DNA of 64,000 bases, from NCBI GenBank assembly GCA_951812895.1, contig OX638333.1:920366-984365 (forward strand), written 5' to 3'. The translations under genes and the position numbers were made by a program. Shown in pieces: positions 17,683-26,588 of the stretch (its first letter is position 1; each line of letters begins with the position of its first letter). This stretch comes from an uncultured Roseovarius sp. GTDB lineage: Bacteria; Pseudomonadota; Alphaproteobacteria; Rhodobacterales; Rhodobacteraceae. Below the pieces are notes generated by a model. That model ran no database searches. It was not told the origin of the DNA and saw only the letters and a list, made by a program, of their open reading frames with translations.

Positions 17683-18669
17683 ATGAGGCTGTCACAGGTT
17701 CTGGACAATCATGGTAAGAAATTTGTTTGCGCCACGGATGACGACGGCATCAGCCGCAAACTGGCAGATACGCCGGGCATCCGGGCGCTCGCATTACAGG
17801 CGATTGAGGCGCATTGCAGCCTGCCAACGCTGATCAACGACCGCATGACAGATGAGATCATCAACCTTGCCGCAGCGCTTGAGGACGGGCGCATTCTGTG
17901 CCCGATAGATCATCCCGATCCGGCGCATCTCATAGTGGGCGGCTCAGGTTTGTCACACAAGGCATGGGTCGATCTCGAACCGGATCGCGGTGAGGATGAA
18001 AATGCATGGCCCGATCACTACAAGACTCTGATGCTGGGACTGCACGGAGGTAAGCCAGCGAAGGGTGAATGGGGCGCTCAACCTGAGTGGTTCCTGAAAG
18101 GCAATGGTGATGTCCTCGTACCACCCGGTGGAGCCGTAGAACATCCGTTTTTCGGGGACGGGCCGGGCGAAGAGGCAGAGCTTGCTGGTATCTACATAAT
18201 CGGCCCGGATAAAACGCCGTTCTGCATTGGTTACACGCTAGGCAATGAGTTTTCTGATGAACAAATGTTCTTTAAGAATGTTTACCACCTGGCGCAGTCC
18301 AAAAAACGCCATGTGTCATTGGGCCCTGAGGTGCTGGTCGGCAACCTGCCAGACGACATACCCGCGCGCATCACCTTGCTGAGGGGCGATGACGTGCAAT
18401 GGCAGGCCAATTTCCGCACGGGCGAAGCGAACATGCTGCACTCAATCGGTAACATTGAGGCGCATTATTTCAAGTACAGCCAGTGGTACATCCCCGGCGA
18501 TGTCCACGTGCTTTACTATGGTAATGCTGTGATGAGTACTGCACAGGGTGAAGTGATCAAAGATGGCGATGTGTTCAGGCTGGACTGCAGCACATTCGGA
18601 CTGCCGCTGATCAACACGGTTCGCTTTGGCGCGCCATTTCCGATTCCATGTACAACTCCGCTTTGGTGA
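17683..18669 (+). CDS. AraD1 / GguC-type fumarylacetoacetate hydrolase superfamily protein
   Basis: The 328-residue protein matches the AraD1 (GguC) group, which is related to fumarylacetoacetate hydrolases and contains sugar-acid dehydratases. Features are an N-terminal RLSQVLDNHGKKFVCA, the GGSGLSHKAW region, the metal-site-like EEAELAGIYIIG and GYTLGNEFSDEQMF, and the C-terminal VFRLDCSTFGLPLINTVRFG. AGGAGGC lies in front of the ATG, 12 bases after the RidA stop. Known relatives act on 2-keto-3-deoxy sugar acids or similar keto acids. In this operon it may process the 2-keto acid produced by the aminotransferase. That is inference. Confidence 0.75.
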   Translation: MRLSQVLDNHGKKFVCATDDDGISRKLADTPGIRALALQAIEAHCSLPTLINDRMTDEIINLAAALEDGRILCPIDHPDPAHLIVGGSGLSHKAWVDLEPDRGEDENAWPDHYKTLMLGLHGGKPAKGEWGAQPEWFLKGNGDVLVPPGGAVEHPFFGDGPGEEAELAGIYIIGPDKTPFCIGYTLGNEFSDEQMFFKNVYHLAQSKKRHVSLGPEVLVGNLPDDIPARITLLRGDDVQWQANFRTGEANMLHSIGNIEAHYFKYSQWYIPGDVHVLYYGNAVMSTAQGEVIKDGDVFRLDCSTFGLPLINTVRFGAPFPIPCTTPLW

Positions 18670-18746
18670 GGATTGTGACTGCCTTTCCGGTTGCCATCAG
18701 GGCAACCATAAAATACCCAACTGACTTGACGGTTTGAGGGGGCTAC

Positions 18747-19376
18747 ATGGCTAAAGAAGTATACGCCATCATCAAGGATCGTATCCTGTCGGGCGATTAC
18801 AACACGGGCGAGTTCATCAACGAACAGGCTCTGGCGGAAGAGCTGAAAGTCAGCCGCACACCAATCCGAGAAACGCTTGCCCGGCTCGAATGGGAAAAGC
18901 TAGTCACCATTATACCGCGGGCGGGCGCCATGGTTGCACCGGCCGAACTCAACGCGGTTAAAGAAGCGTATCAGGTTCGGTTTGTTCTGGAAGGCGAACT
19001 GGGCCGGCGCGCTGCATTGCGGGCGACCAATGGGCACATCGAAGCGCTCGAAGCAATCAAGCGCAAATGTGAGGGTTTTGTGGACACGGGAACTCAGGAT
19101 GATCTCAACGCAATCTCACGTGAGTATCGCACAGTGCTGGATTCAGCCGCCAGCAACAAAACTCTGTTTGAACTGTCTGAGCTTCTCTACAATGTCTCGG
19201 TGCGAGTCTGGCAAAGCATTCCCGAGAAAGATGCTCATGCCGAACTGGCCACTGCGCTGATCACAGAAATCGACGCGATCATAGAAGCATTCAAAATCAA
19301 AGATGGTGACGCGGCTCAGAAGGCCATGCAGGACGCCATCCGCTACTATACTGAGAAGTTGAAAAAGCTGTTCTAG
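18747..19376 (+). CDS. GntR family regulator with FCD domain
   Basis: The 209-residue regulator has an N-terminal winged helix (residues about 1-65: VYAIIKDRILSGDYNTGEF, then LAEELKVSRTPIRETLARLE) and a helical FCD ligand-binding domain. The FCD domain of this FadR subgroup usually binds carboxylates through metal-holding histidines or acids. It lies 77 bases behind the AraD1-like gene on the same strand. It could control that operon or the converging dgcN/dgcA/mcl1 operon, which ends 360 bases further on. No operator was identified. Confidence 0.85.
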   Translation: MAKEVYAIIKDRILSGDYNTGEFINEQALAEELKVSRTPIRETLARLEWEKLVTIIPRAGAMVAPAELNAVKEAYQVRFVLEGELGRRAALRATNGHIEALEAIKRKCEGFVDTGTQDDLNAISREYRTVLDSAASNKTLFELSELLYNVSVRVWQSIPEKDAHAELATALITEIDAIIEAFKIKDGDAAQKAMQDAIRYYTEKLKKLF

Positions 19377-19735
19377 TGAAGGAGCACTTTCAGATCAAAC
19401 CGGCTTGAGGCAAGTTAGGACAATTGTATTGACTTGCTGAATAAAAAACGTCCCCCGTTTCGACGACGAGAACGAGCTCTGGCTGCGGCATTTTCACCAA
19501 ATGTGAAGTTTTTAAAATTTCAAAGCCATCCATCCTTCAGTACAAATTCACTTCAACCAGGAACGTCATTTCTACGAAGGGAAAACTTTAAACATATAAA
19601 AACCACCACTCTCGTCGAGTGGCGGCAGCTTTGTTCCGCATAGGTTCACGCTTTCCCCGACAAACTGAGGCTGGTACGAATTTGTCTGACAGCATCACCC
19701 CTGTATTCCCGGGATAACTGTGTTGGTTGGCACCT
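19377..19735. other. Intergenic stretch, no gene seen
   Basis: About 360 bases lie between convergent operons. A small perfect inverted repeat CCACTC-TCGTC-GAGTGG sits near 19609-19625 and could help termination, although no T-run follows. The rest shows no supported start, repeat or known motif. Confidence 0.4.
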
Positions 19736-20779
19736 TCAGGGCCGAAAACCAAGCACAGCATTGGCCAGGACGTCGCCGCCATATCGCACTGGATCAGTCA
19801 CTGGCAGACCAGTTTCTTGTTGGGTTGCAGCAATGGCCGCGTCTGCCTCTGTTGGCGATAGATCGCGCGTATTGAGCGCGATGCCGATGACTTTTGCCTT
19901 GGTCAGCGCGCCATTGGCAGAGGCGGTCATTTCATTCAGCGCGATGACATCCCTAAGTGGAGGGATCGAAGCGCCGCCAGGTGTATCGACTTTGTCCATC
20001 CCCGGACGGTGAACCAGGATCATCGCGTTGCAACAGCTGCCCCGCATGAGGGGCAATGTGGCGGTACTGCCGGAATGTAGAAGCGATCCTTGACCTTCGA
20101 CGATCAGAATATCATGCTCGGCGTTTTCCATCACCATACGTTCGACCGCACCTGCGGCGTGATCTACGCGAAATGCATCAAGCGGAATACCCGTGCCGGT
20201 GATGGCAACGCCGCTTTGGCCAGTGGCAAGAAACGCTGCGTCATGGCCTGCCTTTCTGAGTGCGGCATATATTTCGAGTCCTGAGGTCTTCTTGCCAACG
20301 GCCATATCCGTACCGACCATCAGAACGCGCGTGTTCGAAAGTCCCGCAGCCTGAGCAGAGGCGATGGGTGGCATGTCACTAACTGGCGTACGAATGTCCC
20401 AGATCCAGCATCCCGGCTTCACGCGGTCGCCGAACACATCATTGAGCCGGTCATGCAGCCCATTAACGATTGATAGTCCAACATCAACGGCATTTTGCAG
20501 TACATTGATCCAGTCAGGCGGAACCCGGCCGCCCGGCGGTGTGGTGCCCAGCACTAAAACTTCAGCCCCAAGCTCAACAGCCTCACCGAGCGTGGCTACG
20601 ACGGGAATGTCTGCATCGACCTTACACAGCTCTAACATCGATTTTCCAACGGCTTGGCTGTCGATAACGCAAGCGATTGGATTGCGGCCATAGCGGATGA
20701 AGCCTTCGGCTGTTTTGGCGTTGATCAGGCCCATGTTGGCCTCGGCATAGATTGCGACTTTCTGTTTAGGATCGAGCAT
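19736..20779 (-). CDS. DUF1611 (DgcN-like) protein, divergent paralogue
   Basis: This 347-residue DUF1611 protein has an N-terminal Rossmann-like part (about 1-140) and a P-loop-type domain with VGTDMAVGKKTSGLEIY near residue 178. GQSGVAITGTGIPLDAF and IVEGQGSLLHSGST follow. The family includes DgcN, reported as a D-glutamate N-acetyltransferase acting with the racemase DgcA. It starts inside the end of the dgcA-like gene (14-base overlap), so the two are made together. It differs clearly from the second copy at 24544-25545, which suggests another substrate. The assignment of an acyl-transfer reaction to this copy is by family analogy only. Confidence 0.75.
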   Translation of the reverse strand: MLDPKQKVAIYAEANMGLINAKTAEGFIRYGRNPIACVIDSQAVGKSMLELCKVDADIPVVATLGEAVELGAEVLVLGTTPPGGRVPPDWINVLQNAVDVGLSIVNGLHDRLNDVFGDRVKPGCWIWDIRTPVSDMPPIASAQAAGLSNTRVLMVGTDMAVGKKTSGLEIYAALRKAGHDAAFLATGQSGVAITGTGIPLDAFRVDHAAGAVERMVMENAEHDILIVEGQGSLLHSGSTATLPLMRGSCCNAMILVHRPGMDKVDTPGGASIPPLRDVIALNEMTASANGALTKAKVIGIALNTRDLSPTEADAAIAATQQETGLPVTDPVRYGGDVLANAVLGFRP

Positions 20780-21815
20780 CTTTCAATTGCCCTCCATGGC
20801 CAGGTCGATTTTCGGGTAAGGTAACACCATTCGCGAATGGCGCACCATCCGCAGGATCGGGGTCAAGATTAAGGTGAGAGTCGAGGTCGATATAGTCGAA
20901 CAGCTCACCCAAAGACGCACCAGCTGCAATAGAGATTGAGCTTTCTCCCATACAGCCGATCATCGTACCGAGGCCAAAGGCGCGTGCTGTGGCAACAATG
21001 CGCAGGGCTTCTGTAATGCCACCACATTTCATCAGCTTCAGGTTCACCCCATCCACGCAATGCGCAAATCCGGGAATGTCAGATGACATTCGGCAGCTTT
21101 CATCGAGATAAATGGGAAGTGGGCGGTTTTGGAAAAGATCGGGCAATTGATCCTCTGCTCCCTGCACCAGGGGTTGTTCCACATATTCACAGCGGCGCTC
21201 GGCCAGCCAAGCCATCATGTGCCTGGCATCCCCGAGCGACCAACCGCCATTCGCATCAACCCGAAGCACAACGTCAGAGCGGTTTTCAGTGGCGGCAAGT
21301 ACCGCGGCATACATCTCTTTGTCCGCATCGACCCCATCCGGAGTGCCGAGTTTGATTTTAAGAGCCTTGGCCCCCTGATCCAGCAGGAACGGCACGCGTT
21401 GGCGCACCACCTCGGGTGGGTTGATGCCGACGGTGACAGAACTGACAACCCCGCGGCGAGACAGGCCCAACAAACGGTAGAGCGGCAGCCCTGCCTGTTT
21501 GGCGCGAAGGTCCCAGAGAGCCATATCAAGCGCAGCAAGAGCACAGGCCGCGACCCCCGCGGCATGGGCGTTAGCCCAGGTTTGGTGGATCGAGCTTTCA
21601 TCAAGGCCAGTTTCGCAAAACGATCGCAGCATATCCGCGCCTTTTTCGACAGTATCTGCGCCCTCTGTTGAGCCCGGTGCCATCTCACCCCAGCCGGTGT
21701 GAGTGCCATCCGAAACCGATACAAAAAGATTATCCGAACCCTCGTACACACCGCGGCTGATCCGCAGAGGAAAGCGTTTCTTCAGATACAGCGATTTGAA
21801 ATCAACGGTTAGCAT
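20766..21815 (-). CDS. Enolase-superfamily epimerase/racemase (DgcA-like), paralogue
   Basis: The 349-residue member of the muconate-lactonising/dipeptide-epimerase subgroup has its two catalytic lysines at ALKIKLGTPDG and at VNLKLMKCGG. Metal ligands lie in VLRVDANGGWS, YVEQPL and IYLDESCRMSSD. This is the standard 1,1-proton-transfer site, which inverts the alpha carbon of dipeptides or N-acyl amino acids. I chose the ATG at 21815 (AAAAGGG upstream) over a TTG at 21830. It lies 61 bases behind mcl1 and overlaps the DUF1611 gene downstream. The DUF1611 partner points to N-acyl amino acids rather than dipeptides as substrates. Confidence 0.8.
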   Translation of the reverse strand: MLTVDFKSLYLKKRFPLRISRGVYEGSDNLFVSVSDGTHTGWGEMAPGSTEGADTVEKGADMLRSFCETGLDESSIHQTWANAHAAGVAACALAALDMALWDLRAKQAGLPLYRLLGLSRRGVVSSVTVGINPPEVVRQRVPFLLDQGAKALKIKLGTPDGVDADKEMYAAVLAATENRSDVVLRVDANGGWSLGDARHMMAWLAERRCEYVEQPLVQGAEDQLPDLFQNRPLPIYLDESCRMSSDIPGFAHCVDGVNLKLMKCGGITEALRIVATARAFGLGTMIGCMGESSISIAAGASLGELFDYIDLDSHLNLDPDPADGAPFANGVTLPENRPGHGGQLKDARS

Positions 21816-21876
21816 GGACACCCTTTTCAAAGTCCAGACACGAATAGGTCAAGTTGCCTTTACACGCTCAAAGAGG

Positions 21877-22836
21877 TCAGCCATTTTCAATCATTTCGGC
21901 CTGAGTAACGATGACCTCGGCCTGTTTAATGCTGGCGATATCCACCAGTCGGCCTTTGTAGGTGGTTGCACCCTCTCCGCGGGCTTTTGCATTCTCCATT
22001 GCGGCAAGAATTTCACGCGCTTCCTGTACCGCTTCATCAGAAGGCGTGAATACCTCGTTGGCAAGCGCTATCTGTTTGGGGTGAATGGCCCATTTGCCGA
22101 CCATCCCCAGTGTTGCTGCCCGGCGTGCTTGAGCGCGAAACCCGTCTTCGTCAGAGAAATCGCCAAAGGGTCCGTCTACTGGCAACAGCCCGTGGGTCCG
22201 GCATGCTGCTACAATGTTTGCGGTCGCCCAATGCCAGGGATCCGGCCAGTAGCTCTGGCCCTCACGAACCATGTAATAGTTTTCCTGGGTTCCTCCGATC
22301 CCAGTCGTAGCCATACCCATCGACGCCGCAAAATCAGCGGCCCCAAGGCTGAGAGCCTGCATACGAGGAGAGGCGGCAGCGATTTCTTCCACGTGGGAAA
22401 TCCCGGCAGAAGTTTCGATGATGGCCTCAAAGCTGATCCGCTTTTGGCGCCCTTTTGCAGCTTCGATAGACGTGACCAAAGCATCGACCGCATAAATATC
22501 CGCGGCGCATCCCGCCTTGGGGATCATGATCTGGTCCAACCGGTCACCAGCCTGTTCCAACAGATCAACCACGTCGCGATACCAAAATGTAGAATCGAGA
22601 CCATTGATACGCACCGACAAATACTTGTTGCCCCAATCTACGTCATTGATGGCCTCAATCGTATTTGCACGGGCTGTGTCTTTGTCCGTGGGGGCCACAG
22701 AATCTTCGAGGTCGATATTGATCACATCTGCCGCAGAACCCGCCATTTTTTCGAAGAGCTTTGTATTTGAACCCGGGCCAAATAGTTGACAACGGTTAGG
22801 ACGGGCTGGGGCGGGGGGTTGAAGGCGGAAGCTCAT
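21877..22836 (-). CDS. mcl1: L-malyl-CoA / beta-methylmalyl-CoA lyase
   Basis: This 319-residue CitE-like enzyme cleaves beta-methylmalyl-CoA to propionyl-CoA and glyoxylate, and malyl-CoA to acetyl-CoA and glyoxylate, in the ethylmalonyl-CoA and 3-hydroxypropionate pathways. The start MSFRLQPPAPARPNRCQLFG, the metal-site DVINIDLEDSVAP, LSVRINGLDSTFWYRD, DQIMIPKAGCAADIY, and the C-terminal VYKGRLVDIASIKQAEVIV-like end (here TYKGRLVDIAS) agree with the Rhodobacter enzyme as I remember it. AAAGAGG precedes the ATG. It heads an operon with the dgcA-like and DUF1611 genes, which is unusual company for a central-carbon enzyme. It may be a second copy specialised for this pathway. Confidence 0.85.
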   Translation of the reverse strand: MSFRLQPPAPARPNRCQLFGPGSNTKLFEKMAGSAADVINIDLEDSVAPTDKDTARANTIEAINDVDWGNKYLSVRINGLDSTFWYRDVVDLLEQAGDRLDQIMIPKAGCAADIYAVDALVTSIEAAKGRQKRISFEAIIETSAGISHVEEIAAASPRMQALSLGAADFAASMGMATTGIGGTQENYYMVREGQSYWPDPWHWATANIVAACRTHGLLPVDGPFGDFSDEDGFRAQARRAATLGMVGKWAIHPKQIALANEVFTPSDEAVQEAREILAAMENAKARGEGATTYKGRLVDIASIKQAEVIVTQAEMIENG

Positions 22837-23158
22837 AGGACGTGGACCTCTTTGGTAAGGATATGTCGCAAATATTCGGCCAATCGGTATAAAATTGCGC
22901 GACTACCTGCAAGGTCTCTTTTGCAGATGCAGCAATCCGCGTTGGCAGGCAGGCAATATTCTACCCGCGACGCCGATGTCGGAAACAGGAGCGCCAGCAA
23001 AAAAATTCTCTGCAATGGCAGATTGTAGAGACAAAGTCCAAAGCGGGCATCGCGGGATTTTCGCCTCTTGATGTGTTGGTGCGCCATTGGACTGTTTCAG
23101 TAGATGTCAGGCCAAATTAAATTAACGCAGCAGTCACCATAACAAGAAAGGCCTCTGT
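22837..23158. other. Divergent promoter region between mcl1 operon and MFS/dgc operon
   Basis: This stretch must hold the promoters of two divergent operons. AAGAAAGG before 23159 is the ribosome site of the MFS gene. No convincing operator dyad was found. A minus-strand frame at 22833-23087 lacks a ribosome site and protein-like composition. Confidence 0.4.
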
Positions 23159-24430
23159 ATGAGACGTGCATTAATCGACAATTGGGCCTTGTTCCTTGGC
23201 ATGCTTATGCTGATGGTAGCCAACGGTCTTTTGGTGACGCTGTTGTCGATCCGGGGCAGTGGTCTTGGATTTTCCGGTTTGACCATTTCTATCATGCAAG
23301 CCTGTTACCCTGCGGGTGCTCTATTGGGAACGATGGCGGTTCCGCGCCTGGTCGAGAATGTAGGCCATATACGGGTATTTTCCGCGCTGGCATCGCTGGT
23401 TTCAATCGCGGCGATCATCCACCTTTTGACTGGCGATCCCTATAGCTGGAGCGGCATGCGGTTCCTTGCGGGTTTCTGCTTTCCCGGTCTCTATGTGATT
23501 ACTGAAAGCTGGCTGAACGCTAAATCCGAAAACCGGATTCGGGCGCAAGTTCTTTCGGTCTATTTTGTAATCCAGACACTTGGTCCTGCCATCGGCACCG
23601 CAATGGTGGGATTTCCGGATCCAACAGGCAACCTATTGTTTGGCATCGTTTCGATACTGATTTCATTATCCATCGTACCTTTGCTTTTGTCGGGCATCCG
23701 GGCACCAGACTATTCCGCGCCAGAACGTATGACGGTGACCCGCCTGTATCAGATTTCGCCAATGGCTGTTCTTGGGACTGTCTTGATGAGCGCGAGTGTT
23801 GCAGCGTGGTTCATCAGCCTACCGCTTTATGCCTTGCATCAGGGGTTTTCCGAGGTTCAGGCCTCGGGTGCGCTTGTGGTCGCAATGATCGCTGCCGCAG
23901 TCGTGCAGTATCCAATTGGATGGGCTTCGGACAATACTGACCGCCGCTATGTGGTGATTGCACTATGCGTCCTCTCTGCCCTGGCGGCCACTTGGATGGC
24001 TGTTGATACCTCTCCATCAAGAATCGTTATCGGGTTTGCAGTGATTTCTGCCACAACCCTACCTGTCTATTCGATCCTTGCCGCCCACGCGAATGATCAG
24101 CTCAGCCCGGCGCAAATTGTTCCTGCCAGCGGGACAATGGTGTTCTTGCTGCAGGTTGGACAGATCGGCGGAATCCTTATTGGGCCGAACCTGATCCAAA
24201 CCGCAGATGGGCGAGGTTTGCAGATCATGCTAGTCGGCCTGAGTATAGGTGTGGCGCTGATCGCTGTGGCCAGACGCGTCCGTCGTGAAGCACCCGAAGA
24301 CACCGGTGAAGTGTTGCCCGCCGGGATCTTGGGCTTTGCCCAGCCTGGCATGTTGCAGGCAGAGGTGCTGGCGAGTGATGAAGATTATGGCAATGATCAG
24401 GCTGCTGAGAGAGAAAATTCCAACAATTAG
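23159..24430 (+). CDS. MFS transporter (YcaD-like)
   Basis: The 423-residue membrane protein has 12 predicted helices and the family pattern AGALLGTMAVPRLVENVGH after the second helix. It resembles the YcaD-type subgroup, whose substrates are mostly unknown. It stands first in the + strand operon followed by dgcN, dgcA and a D-amino-acid transaminase, so import or export of an amino-acid-like compound is plausible. The C-terminal hydrophilic tail is rich in Glu, Asp and Asn. The gap to dgcN is 113 bases, so the two genes may have separate promoters. Confidence 0.8.
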   Translation: MRRALIDNWALFLGMLMLMVANGLLVTLLSIRGSGLGFSGLTISIMQACYPAGALLGTMAVPRLVENVGHIRVFSALASLVSIAAIIHLLTGDPYSWSGMRFLAGFCFPGLYVITESWLNAKSENRIRAQVLSVYFVIQTLGPAIGTAMVGFPDPTGNLLFGIVSILISLSIVPLLLSGIRAPDYSAPERMTVTRLYQISPMAVLGTVLMSASVAAWFISLPLYALHQGFSEVQASGALVVAMIAAAVVQYPIGWASDNTDRRYVVIALCVLSALAATWMAVDTSPSRIVIGFAVISATTLPVYSILAAHANDQLSPAQIVPASGTMVFLLQVGQIGGILIGPNLIQTADGRGLQIMLVGLSIGVALIAVARRVRREAPEDTGEVLPAGILGFAQPGMLQAEVLASDEDYGNDQAAERENSNN

Positions 24431-24543
24431 AGCTACCCCCGAAGATTATTCGGCATTTTTATTGATTTCCCGATATTTCAATATAATTTCGCAGGTTTTT
24501 TGTATGAAACTGCCGTAACGCTGATTCCACCTGGGGGACTAAC

Positions 24544-25545
24544 ATGATTGACACGCCATATCTGCTTTTCCTGGGCGATGCGCCCGACATGCTGGCAGCC
24601 AAAGTTGCGATTGGCATTCGCGATTGGAGGCCTGAACATGCTGTGGGACAAATTCGATTAGAGGGTTGTGGGGCTGATTTAGGGCTTGCGGATCTGACTT
24701 TGGCCGAAGCGAAGGAAGCGGGCGCCAAGACCTTGGTAATCGGCGTTGCCAACCGTGGTGGCGTCATTTCTGCGGCCTGGAAAGAGGTGCTGATCGCAGC
24801 GCTGGAAATGGGCTTTGACCTGGCGTCTGGTCTGCACAACCTGCTTCGCGATGAGGGCGATCTGGTTGCCGCAGCCCAAACACATGGCGGGACGTTGCAT
24901 GACGTTCGCGTGCCAACTGTTGGCTACCCAATCGCGAATGGCAAAAAACGCACAGGTAAACGATGTCTCGCAGTTGGTACGGATTGTTCGGTCGGTAAAA
25001 TGTACACGGCCATGGCGATGGAACGTGACATGGCTGAACGCGGGATGAAGGCCACTTTTCGGGCCACCGGGCAAACCGGCATCCTGATTACGGGGCACGG
25101 TGTACCGCTTGATGCCGTTATTGCCGATTTCATGGCCGGGTCGGTTGAATATCTGACACCTAACAATGAGGACGACCATTGGGACCTGATCGAAGGCCAG
25201 GGATCCCTGTTCCACGTGTCATATTCGGGTGTAACGATGGCGCTAATTCACGGTGGGCAGCCAGATGCTTTGATCCTGTGCCACGAACCCACACGCGAAC
25301 ATATGCGCGGCCTGCCCGAATATACGCAGCCGTCGCTGAAAACCTTGCGTGACACCGCGCTGCCACTCGCCCGTATCAGCAATCCTGCCTGCGAAGTTGT
25401 GGGGGTGTCAGTGAACACCCAGCACATGAGCGAAGAAGACGCCAGAGCCTACCTATCTCAAGTCGAAACTGACATGGACCTGCCTGCGACTGACCCTTAC
25501 CGCTTTGGTTCGGGCAAGCTTGTGGATGCGCTGGCTGCTATGTGA
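24544..25545 (+). CDS. dgcN: D-glutamate N-acetyltransferase-type protein DgcN (DUF1611)
   Basis: This 333-residue cytoplasmic DUF1611 protein has a nucleotide-binding-like loop at VGTDCSVGKMYTAMAMERD (about residue 143), followed by ATGQTGILITGHGVPLDAV and IEGQGSLFHVSYSGVT. DgcN has been described in marine proteobacteria as acetylating D-glutamate so that DgcA can racemise the N-acetyl form to the L-isomer. The gene order dgcN-dgcA here matches that pathway, and this copy resembles the canonical one more than the 19736-20779 copy does. GGGGGAC lies just before the ATG. Final deacetylation would need another enzyme, and two M20 deacylases lie within 18 kb. Confidence 0.8.
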   Translation: MIDTPYLLFLGDAPDMLAAKVAIGIRDWRPEHAVGQIRLEGCGADLGLADLTLAEAKEAGAKTLVIGVANRGGVISAAWKEVLIAALEMGFDLASGLHNLLRDEGDLVAAAQTHGGTLHDVRVPTVGYPIANGKKRTGKRCLAVGTDCSVGKMYTAMAMERDMAERGMKATFRATGQTGILITGHGVPLDAVIADFMAGSVEYLTPNNEDDHWDLIEGQGSLFHVSYSGVTMALIHGGQPDALILCHEPTREHMRGLPEYTQPSLKTLRDTALPLARISNPACEVVGVSVNTQHMSEEDARAYLSQVETDMDLPATDPYRFGSGKLVDALAAM

Positions 25546-25551
25546 TTTTAC

Positions 25552-25591
25552 ACTACCGCCGGAGCGTTAGCGCGACGCATCTGGCGGTAGT
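25552..25591 (+). promoter_or_regulatory. Intercistronic hairpin between dgcN and dgcA
   Basis: ACTACCGCC at 25552-25560 pairs perfectly with GGCGGTAGT at 25583-25591, with a 22-base loop that can pair further. The hairpin fills the 75-base gap between the two genes and is not followed by a T-run. A partial terminator, an RNase processing site or an mRNA-stability element are possible readings. Confidence 0.5.
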
Positions 25592-25620
25592 ATCTTTGGC
25601 TAAATGAAGGAATCGATTTA

Positions 25621-26583
25621 GTGGAAATTTCGGTCATTCCCGATGTGTTTAAACTGGCACAGGTTTTCACCATTTCACGCGGTTCCAGAACCGAGGCCGA
25701 GGTATTAACCGTGCGGATCAGGGATGGGGAGCATGAAGGGTGGGGTGAATGCGTGCCCTATGCCCGTTATGGCGAAACGTTAGAGAATGTTACCGAACTT
25801 ATTGAAGGTGTCCACGCGCCAGTAGATCGATCCGGCCTCTACACCCTGCCTGCTGGTGCAGCCCGCAATGCGCTGGATTGCGCATTGTGGGATCTTGAGG
25901 CCAAACGTGCTGGGAAACGGGTTTGGGAATTGGCAGACATACCCGCTCCGGGCCCTGAAATTACAGCCTATACGTTGTCGCTGGATACACCGGAAAAGAT
26001 GCGAGCGCAGGCCGCTGAAAACGCATTTCGCCCGTTGCTGAAGATCAAACTTGGAACGCCCGATGACATGCCCCGGCTTGAAGCCGTTCGTGCAGGTGCA
26101 CCAAAATCAACAATCATCGTGGATGCCAATGAGGGCTGGTCAGCAGAAATCTATGCAGATCTTGCACCGCATCTTGTGAGGCTTGGAGTGGCCCTCGTTG
26201 AACAGCCCTTGCCTGCTGCCGACGATGATGCACTGATTGGAATGGATCGACCCGTGCCCGTCTGTGCCGACGAAAGTTGCCATGACCGCACAAGCCTGCC
26301 CAGCCTGAAGGGCAAATACGACGTGGTGAACATCAAGCTGGACAAGACCGGCGGTTTGACCGAAGCGCTGAAACTGCGCGAGGCGGCGCTTGCAGAGGGG
26401 TACAAGGTGATGGTCGGCTGCATGGTTGGGTCGTCATTGGCTATGGCCCCTGCGACACTGGTGGCGCAAGGTGCAATGGTAACAGACCTTGACGGTCCGT
26501 TGCTTCTGGCCGAAGACCGCAGCGTACCTTTGAAATTTGACGAGGCCGGCGTTCATCCGCCTAAGGCCGCACTTTGGGGATAA
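25621..26583 (+). CDS. dgcA: N-acetyl-D-glutamate racemase-type enzyme DgcA (enolase superfamily)
   Basis: The 320-residue protein is of the dipeptide-epimerase/N-acyl amino acid racemase group. Catalytic lysines are at LLKIKLGTPDD (K141 and K143) and VNIKLDKTGG (about K242). Metal ligands are in IIVDANEGWS (D168), LVEQPL (E194) and VCADESC (D217). The enzyme removes and returns the alpha proton of the N-acyl amino acid. The start is GTG 25621 with AAGGA ten bases upstream. It lies between dgcN and the transaminase on one strand, matching the reported D-glutamate route in which DgcN acetylates and DgcA inverts. The exact acyl group and side chain are not readable from the sequence. Confidence 0.8.
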   Translation: MEISVIPDVFKLAQVFTISRGSRTEAEVLTVRIRDGEHEGWGECVPYARYGETLENVTELIEGVHAPVDRSGLYTLPAGAARNALDCALWDLEAKRAGKRVWELADIPAPGPEITAYTLSLDTPEKMRAQAAENAFRPLLKIKLGTPDDMPRLEAVRAGAPKSTIIVDANEGWSAEIYADLAPHLVRLGVALVEQPLPAADDDALIGMDRPVPVCADESCHDRTSLPSLKGKYDVVNIKLDKTGGLTEALKLREAALAEGYKVMVGCMVGSSLAMAPATLVAQGAMVTDLDGPLLLAEDRSVPLKFDEAGVHPPKAALWG

Positions 26584-26588
26584 CAGAC

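Noticed and set aside
22833..23087. 84-residue minus-strand frame in the mcl1/MFS divergent region
   Set aside because: No ribosome site, arginine/cysteine-rich low-quality composition, and it would occupy the promoter region and overlap the mcl1 start.
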